Assembly: GCF_028583425.1 (NCBI RefSeq)
Contig: NC_072791.1
Coordinates: 28,837,368 to 28,901,367, forward strand
Direction: 5' to 3'
Source: Eublepharis macularius
Taxonomy: Eukaryota > Chordata > Lepidosauria > Squamata > Eublepharidae
DNA: 64,000 nt
Both the position numbers and the translations under genes were made by a program. The notes under the pieces were generated by a model. The model ran no database searches. It had not been told where the DNA came from and worked only from the letters and a program-made list of their open reading frames with translations. Shown here one piece after another: positions 61,701 to 64,000 of the stretch (position 1 is the first letter of the stretch; each line of letters starts with the position of its first letter).

Positions 61701-63882
61701 TCAGGGAGGGGACATTCCCAGGGCCGGATCTACGGTTGCCAGCGCCCAGGGCAAGCGTAGTCAGGCTCTTGCGCGTGCGCTCCTGGGTCAGCCCCACCCA
61801 CCCACGCAGCAACCCGGCTGTCCCGGTGCGCTGCGGAGCTGGAGGCAGCGCGAGTGGCTCAGCAGCTGCCTGCACCGTTCACCAGCCCCGCAAGACAAGG
61901 GGCGGCCAGTTTGCCCGCGCGCCCCTTGTCCTGGGGAAAGGCGAACGGCCCAGGCGGCCTCCCAGCCTCCCACACTGCCTTTTGCCTTTCCCCAGGACAA
62001 GGGGTGGCCGGCTTGCCCACGCGCCCCTTGTCCTGGGGAAAGATGAACGGCGCGGGCAGCCTCCCAGCCACCCGCACTGCCTTTTGCCTTTCCCCAGGAC
62101 AAGGGGCGGCTGGCTTGCCCACACGCCCCTTGTCCTGGGGAAAGATGAATGGCGCGGGAGCCCTCCCAGCCTCCCGCGCTGCCTTTTGCCTTTCCTTTGT
62201 GCCCATGGCTTCAGAACACCCCCTTCCCCCTCCCTCCCCTGGGTTGCTGCTCCGTGGTTGGAAGGAAGCCTGCTAATCAAGGAAAGCTGGGCTTCCATTC
62301 GTGTTTCGAGGGCGACAGAAGGAGGGCAAACACAGTTCATTCCCCTGGCTCCGTTGCCCCAGGAATAAATTACTGGCGCCAGAGTGTCTGCAATTCCGAA
62401 TAGAAACCGATACATCCGATCAAGTCCCGAGCAAGCGCCCCACCCGAACGCTGGATCGGTTGCCATGGACGGAACCGATTAGCTGAGTCACGATGGCACA
62501 AACGCCAAAATCGGGGTTTTTTTGAAATCGTAATTCAGGTCATGCCCATGTCTATTTACAACCCCTCCCAATTTAGTATCATTTGCATATTTAATGAGCA
62601 TCCACTTTATTCCTTCGTCAGACAAGTCATTTATAAAGATGGTGAACAACACAAGATCCCTGAGGCACTGCACTTGTCACTCCTTTCCACGAGGATGAGG
62701 AACCATTTACAAGCACTCTTTGGGTACAATCAGTTACAAATCTACCTAACAGTAATAGGATCCAAACCATATTTTACCAAATGCTTATCAAAAGCCTTAC
62801 TGAAATCAAAATAAACTATGTCCACAGCATTCCCCTGATCCACCAAAATAGTAACTGTCTCAAAAAAGGAGATAAGGTTAGTCTGACATGACTTGTTCTT
62901 GAGGAACCCGTGCTGGCTCTTAGTAATCACAGCTGTTTTTTCTAAATGGTCAATCACTGACTGTTTTATGATTTGTTCCAATTCCTTTCCAGGTATGAAC
63001 GTCAAACTGATGGGTCTTCCTTTTTCCCCTTCCTGAAGACAGAGACAAGATTTTCCCATCTCCAATTTTCTAACACCTCACCTGTTCTCCAAGAATTTTC
63101 AAAGATGATTGACAGAGGCTCCGCAAATACATCAACAAGTTCCTTTAGTACCATAAGGTGCAATTCATCTGGCCCTGAGGACCTGATTTCATTTAAAGAA
63201 GCTAGGTGTTTATGTTCCGTCCCTATGTCTATCCTAGGCTGCAATTCCCTGCCTTTTTCATGTTTTCCCTTTTTGCCAGGGTGAGCGCTTTCTTTTGTAA
63301 GTGAAGATTAAGGCAAAGTAGGAATAGAAAAGTTCTGCCCTCTCTTTATCACCTGTTAAATCTCACTTTCCTCCACTAGGTTTATCACTTCCTTATTCTT
63401 TTTCCCGCTCCAAACATAACTAAAGACTTTTTTTGTTGTGTTTAGCATCTGTCGCTAGGCTAAGCTCATATTGAGCTTTAGACCTTCTAACCCTCTCTAA
63501 AAGCACTGGCAATTTGTTTATATTCATGCAACCTTCTCTCTTACTCAAGACATTGAAAGTTCAACTTATTTTGTATTATTAGACAACCTTCATTTTTCAG
63601 ACTGTCTCTAAAATGGAATGAAATTTTTAAATATTAGAATGGCCAGACTTCTTGAAAACATGAATCTGGGTTAGATGCAATTCTGTCACGTATGAAGAAA
63701 CATGCTATTGATTTCTATTATGCTTAAAGGAAACATTTATTATGACTGAGGCATCTTGGAGGTGGAATATAGCTAAAGAAGTACCATACTCACGCTGCCA
63801 AGTCAAGAATGTGAATTGTTGGGACAAAATTTTTTCCGTCACCAAAAAATGGTATTGCAGGAGTCTCACCGAGCCAAGATAA
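31689..63882 (-). CDS. AK7: AK7, adenylate kinase 7 (last 12 exons; N-terminus off the right edge)
   Basis: AK7 interconverts adenine nucleotides (ATP + AMP to 2 ADP) in cilia and sperm flagella; loss in mammals causes ciliary and sperm-tail defects. Twelve minus-strand exons join in frame: 63882-63794, 58689-58599, 56545-56468, 51841-51692, 50719-50591, 48442-48292, 46000-45872, 43680-43612, 42364-42167, 39658-39438, 34987-34829 and 31727-31689. They give 500 residues plus TAA. Order of domains: the end of a Rossmann-like N-terminal region, P-loop GPPGVGKT, a Glu-rich insertion in the NMP-binding part, GYVLDGFPK, the lid region with [14 protein letters not shown], a charged coiled coil, and a Dpy-30 dimerisation motif. 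Human AK7 is about 723 residues, so roughly 220 N-terminal residues are missing. PAPOLA follows about 3 kb downstream, as in human. Confidence 0.96.
31769..32021 (+). repeat. tRNA-derived SINE with L2-like tail
   Basis: Head GAGAGCCAGCTTGGCATAGC, middle TAACCTACTCCACAGGGCTG and tail GAAAAGTGGGGTATAAATAAG. A C-rich CCCCTGCCCCTGCCCCTGCC run lies inside. Confidence 0.7.
32360..32551 (+). repeat. tRNA-derived SINE with L2-like tail
   Basis: Head TGTGGTGTCACGGTTAGCG. The middle holds CAGAAGCTTGCTGTGAGTGA; the tail is CTGCTTTGGGTCCTCGTTGG then GGTATAAATTAAGTAAATAA. Confidence 0.7.
33835..34001 (+). mobile_element. Hairpin-body retroposon, family A, near-perfect palindrome
   Basis: Arms of about 57 bp meet at GAGCTC (centre near 33891) with almost no loop. 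A unique tail contains TTAACACGGCGACCC. Flanked by a 10-bp direct repeat GGAGAAGGGA at 33825-33834 and 34002-34011. Confidence 0.85.
34829..34987 (-). CDS. AK7: AK7 exon (Dpy-30 motif)
   Basis: 159 nt, 53 codons, coding [19 protein letters not shown], then [19 protein letters not shown] and RPDDPVDFL. The PLRNYLM-(5)-PTLMQGL pattern is the Dpy-30 helix pair, which docks on axonemal-type partners. Acceptor TAG, donor GTAAGG. Confidence 0.96.
35350..35570 (-). repeat. tRNA-derived SINE, minus strand, with (TAA)n
   Basis: Reverse of the SINE family: CTTCTTGACAAATTAGTGCCC tail side, CAGTCGAACCAGCAG box-B side, CCACTTAACTGCGATGC head side. A (TAA)8-like run at 35351-35374 marks the 3' end. Confidence 0.7.
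36320..37025 (+). mobile_element. L2/CR1-type LINE ORF2 3' remnant
   Basis: Broken frames on the plus strand carry the end-of-ORF2 pattern (HWLLVCF with [10 protein letters not shown], then the [13 protein letters not shown] region) followed by an AT-rich 3' UTR. Stops interrupt it, so it is inactive. Confidence 0.55.
39205..39370 (-). repeat. 5S-rRNA-like SINE
   Basis: GTGCTGTTAAGTCACAGCTG, then GGGTTTTCATGGCAAGAGAC and GGTGGTTTGCCATTACC. The right part CTTCCAAGATCAGATGAGAC followed by GGCTAGCCTGGGC resembles reversed 5S rRNA. It ends 67 bases from an AK7 exon. Confidence 0.7.
39438..39658 (-). CDS. AK7: AK7 exon (coiled coil)
   Basis: 221 nt coding [18 protein letters not shown], then [20 protein letters not shown] and a charged Glu/Lys/Arg/Ala helix ending in ANWEDW. 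Links the kinase domain to the Dpy-30 motif. Donor GTAAGT. Confidence 0.97.
39659..42166 (-). other. AK7 intron
   Basis: AT-rich part to about 40.9 kb, then a CT- and GC-rich block at 40.94-41.65 kb with many spurious frames. The GC-rich block looks like an unclassified repeat. No exon seen. Confidence 0.6.
42167..42364 (-). CDS. AK7: AK7 exon (lid region)
   Basis: 198 nt coding [39 protein letters not shown], then [18 protein letters not shown]. Forms the lid and following core strands of the kinase domain. Acceptor CCTCAG, donor GTATGA. Confidence 0.97.
42365..43611 (-). other. AK7 intron
   Basis: Holds a minus-strand SINE at about 42880-43130, where the head read in reverse is GAGAACCAGTTTGGTATAGTG. 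A short decayed LINE-like stretch follows. Confidence 0.65.
43612..43680 (-). CDS. AK7: AK7 exon (second acidic segment)
   Basis: 69 nt coding [18 protein letters not shown] and MIIP. A second short acidic run, then the beta strand leading to the lid. Acceptor TTTAAG, donor GTAAGT. Confidence 0.93.
44290..44501. mobile_element. 212-bp near-perfect palindromic element
   Basis: Two 104-bp arms with no mismatch that I can find face each other across the 4-base loop ACGA (44394-44397). Ends are GGCCGATTCC and GGAATCGGCC. Flanks carry a possible 3-bp duplication AGG (44287-44289, 44502-44504). The arms are very CpG-rich (GGATCGCGACGGGG, CTCGCGCGAG), unlike the surrounding DNA, which suggests recent insertion. 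The same peptide reads on both strands because of the symmetry, so the frames are not genes. Confidence 0.92.
45077..45164. mobile_element. 88-bp foldback MITE, copy 2
   Basis: Starts CAGTGCAATCCTAAGAAG and ends TTAGGATTGTACTG, with halves pairing around GACTTCAAC. Same length as 17396-17483. Confidence 0.85.
45872..46000 (-). CDS. AK7: AK7 exon (adenylate kinase signature)
   Basis: 129 nt coding [20 protein letters not shown], then [25 protein letters not shown] is the adenylate kinase signature. The residue after Pro is Lys, where catalytic paralogues have Arg; AK7 of mammals, as I recall it, also has Lys. Donor GTAAGT. Confidence 0.96.
46459..47072 (+). mobile_element. 5'-truncated L1-type LINE, 3' end with poly(A)
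   Basis: The plus frame includes [16 protein letters not shown] and [12 protein letters not shown], the C-terminus of L1 ORF2. It is followed by a 3' UTR with AATAAAGTTTAAAATTT and an A-run. Flanked by a 12-bp direct repeat ATTAGCTCATTT (46447-46458, 47073-47084). Confidence 0.85.
47600..47810 (-). repeat. tRNA-derived SINE, minus strand
   Basis: CTCTTCTAGACAGATTGGTGC tail side, GGATTTGAACCAGTAG box-B side, CCACTTAACTACTGTGCTAC head side. Confidence 0.7.
48292..48442 (-). CDS. AK7: AK7 exon (acidic insertion)
   Basis: 151 nt coding [10 protein letters not shown], a run of Glu broken by Gly and Asp, then [19 protein letters not shown]. The acidic tract sits where other AK7 proteins carry a Glu-rich insertion in the NMP-binding region. 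It is coded by a GAA/GAG repeat (about 48355-48405), so its length may vary. Donor GTAGAC is weak at +4 to +6. Confidence 0.94.
49085..49357 (+). mobile_element. tRNA-derived SINE with CTTTACC tail (Sauria-SINE-like)
   Basis: Head GGGCCCTGTGCCGCAGAGTG, box-B-like GAGTTTGATCC, tail GGGGACTACCTTTAC. Flanked by a 10-bp direct repeat CTACAAGCTG (49075-49084, 49358-49367). Confidence 0.88.
49796..50079 (+). mobile_element. Hairpin-body retroposon, family B, long copy
   Basis: Body arms over 100 bp each (GATGGTTGTTGTGGG at the left, CCCACAACAACCATC at the right) meet at AGAGATCTCTCATTGACACT. The single-copy tail CTCTCCGGCCGTGAAAGCC then TTCGACAATAC follows. Flanked by a 12-bp direct repeat ATCCCCTACCCC at 49784-49795 and 50080-50091. 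Its body starts at the same base as the copy at 4515-4679, so the structure belongs to the family. Confidence 0.9.
50134..50299. mobile_element. 166-bp hAT-type MITE
   Basis: Ends CAGGGTTTTTTTCTGGG and GAAAAAAAGCCCTG form inverted repeats. Flanked by an 8-bp duplication GTAATTAC (50126-50133, 50300-50307), the length made by hAT transposases. Confidence 0.88.
50591..50719 (-). CDS. AK7: AK7 exon (P-loop)
   Basis: 129 nt, 43 codons, coding [20 protein letters not shown] and the following [18 protein letters not shown] is the ATP-binding Walker A loop of adenylate kinases. Donor GTAAGG. Confidence 0.97.
50720..51691 (-). other. AK7 intron with interrupted SINE
   Basis: The 5S-like SINE (51080-51624) is split by a LINE 3' tail. 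Nothing else recognised. Confidence 0.7.
51080..51624 (-). repeat. 5S-rRNA-like SINE split by a LINE tail
   Basis: The left part runs GTGCTATCAAGTCACAGCC to GGTCTCCCATCCAAGTGCTA. The right part resumes at about 51568 with CTTCTGAAATCTGATGAGAT and GGACTAGCCTGGGC. Reverse-complemented, these match the 5S rRNA core. The insert (about 51245-51567) ends CACCTTGAGTCTCAGTGAG, then TATAAATGAAGTAAATAAAA, a CR1/L2 3' end. Confidence 0.75.
51692..51841 (-). CDS. AK7: AK7 exon (pre-kinase helices)
   Basis: 150 nt, 50 codons, coding [20 protein letters not shown], the [10 protein letters not shown] segment, and [10 protein letters not shown]. Acceptor TTTTAG. The donor GTACAA departs from consensus at +3 to +6, but frame and homology fix the junction. 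Confidence 0.93.
53559..53862 (+). mobile_element. tRNA-derived SINE with CTTTACC tail (Sauria-SINE-like)
   Basis: Head GAGCCCCGTGGCACAGAGTG, tail GGGGACTACCTTTACCTA. Flanked by an 8-bp direct repeat ATTGCTCC (53551-53558, 53863-53870). Closest to full length of the three copies. Confidence 0.88.
54955..55180 (+). repeat. tRNA-derived SINE with L2-like tail
   Basis: Head AGCCAGTGTGAAATAGTGTC, CTGCTCTGCCACGGAAGCTT in the middle, tail GCTGCTTTGGGTCTCCATTG then GGTGTAAATGAAGTAAAATA. Confidence 0.75.
56468..56545 (-). CDS. AK7: AK7 exon (linker)
   Basis: 78 nt, 26 codons, coding [19 protein letters not shown] through FLSKDLT. Phase 0 at both ends. Acceptor AACAG, donor GTATGT. Confidence 0.93.
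56546..58598 (-). other. AK7 intron
   Basis: Holds a decayed family A fragment at about 57680-57770 (AAAAGTCCAGCGGCATC). Otherwise unclassified. Confidence 0.65.
58599..58689 (-). CDS. AK7: AK7 exon (N-terminal region)
   Basis: 91 nt coding [20 protein letters not shown] and [10 protein letters not shown]. Two AG acceptors are close together. The upstream one (ATACAG, exon from 58689) keeps frame with the previous exon and restores the VLQN match, so it was chosen. Donor GTAAAG. Confidence 0.92.
61394..62554. mobile_element. 1.16-kb non-autonomous hAT-like element nested in the LINE
   Basis: Starts TAGAGATGGGCAC and ends CATGCCCATGTCTA. Flanked by a perfect 8-bp duplication TTTACAAC (61386-61393, 62555-62562), and the LINE frame continues on either side. 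No transposase frame. The interior is GC-rich, with a 102-bp tandem array (61894-62199), which explains the long spurious frames on both strands. Confidence 0.92.
61894..62199. repeat. 102-bp tandem array, three units
   Basis: Units begin GACAAGGGG at 61894, 61996 and 62098. Each holds GCCCCTTGTCCTGGGGAAAG, and CTTTCCCCAGGACAAGGGG spans each unit junction. These two are 19-bp inverted repeats. The period is a multiple of three, so all six frames stay open for long stretches. Confidence 0.92.
63794..63882 (-). CDS. AK7: AK7 exon (N-terminal Rossmann-like region)
   Basis: 89 nt coding [19 protein letters not shown] and [10 protein letters not shown]. Matches the family segment WLGEIPALPVFGDG. 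Acceptor TTTCCAG, donor GTGAGT. First AK7 exon visible from the right edge. Confidence 0.92.
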
Positions 63883-64000
63883 CTGGAAATAATTACAGAG
63901 GTGTTTAGATTTGTAATGTTAGTATGATTTCTGAGAAATCTGTCCCTCAAGAAGCCTGGTTCACCAGCTGAAAGAATCAAATCAATGGCACATTTTATAG
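63883..64000 (-). other. AK7 intron, right edge
   Basis: Short stretch upstream of the first visible AK7 exon. Nothing recognised. Confidence 0.7.

Larger units (their letters stand above)
60370..63545 (-). mobile_element. CR1-type LINE, reverse transcriptase remnant, interrupted
   Basis: Minus-strand frames in family order: [15 protein letters not shown], then [14 protein letters not shown] (fingers/palm motif), [11 protein letters not shown] with [13 protein letters not shown] (the YADD box has decayed to YAND), [20 protein letters not shown], and [17 protein letters not shown]. The 3' UTR ends near 60400 with GTCATCTAGTCCAGCCCCTG. Frameshifts, stops and the nested element make it inactive. 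Confidence 0.88.
58690..63793 (-). other. AK7 intron with CR1-type LINE and nested hAT element
   Basis: 5.1-kb intron. A decayed 5S-like SINE lies at about 58756-58880. LINE-derived 3' sequence is at about 59560-60240 (ACCTTGAACTGGGCCCAGAC). The CR1-type LINE occupies 60370-63545 with a hAT-like element inside. The last 250 bases before the exon at 63794 show nothing. Confidence 0.75.

Noticed and set aside
61736..62466. Long frames of 140-210 codons on both strands
   Set aside because: They are open in several frames because the 102-bp tandem unit is a multiple of three and GC-rich. They have low-complexity composition and lie in a transposon.

Overview
This is vertebrate nuclear DNA. Coding sequence sits in short GT-AG exons within long introns, there is a CpG-island promoter, and the rest is densely layered with transposon remains. 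The repeats include tRNA-derived SINEs ending in a CTTTACCT-type tail, a BovB/RTE-type reverse transcriptase fragment, CR1/L2-type LINEs, a 5S-rRNA-like SINE, an L1 3' end and many hAT-like or foldback elements. That mix suggests a squamate reptile, plausibly a gecko-like lizard. This is inference from repeat content, not a species identification.

Two conserved genes lie on the minus strand, so they read from high to low coordinates. The right half (31.7-63.9 kb) holds the last twelve coding exons of AK7, adenylate kinase 7, a ciliary/flagellar adenylate kinase; its first exons lie beyond the right edge. The left half (1.1-28.6 kb) holds the first fifteen coding exons of PAPOLA, nuclear poly(A) polymerase alpha; its C-terminal exons lie beyond the left edge. 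The 27 coding segments join in frame: 500 residues plus stop for AK7 and 466 complete codons for PAPOLA. In PAPOLA the three catalytic aspartates fall at residues 113, 115 and 167, as in mammals. AK7 lies directly upstream of PAPOLA in the same orientation, the order known in human, with only about 3.1 kb from the AK7 stop to the PAPOLA start. A CpG island at about 28.0-29.1 kb serves PAPOLA.

No other protein-coding, rRNA or tRNA gene was recognised. Most other open frames are LINE fragments, low-complexity frames in GC-rich repeats, or chance. The most striking non-genic features are: a perfect 104-bp inverted repeat with a 4-bp loop (44290-44501); two retroposon-like families that pair a palindromic body with a single-copy 3' tail and have 10-16 bp target duplications; a 1.16-kb non-autonomous hAT element, with a 102-bp tandem array rich in hairpins, inserted into a CR1-type LINE; and a pair of 88-bp foldback MITEs of identical length. 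I saw no sign of an undescribed multi-gene system.
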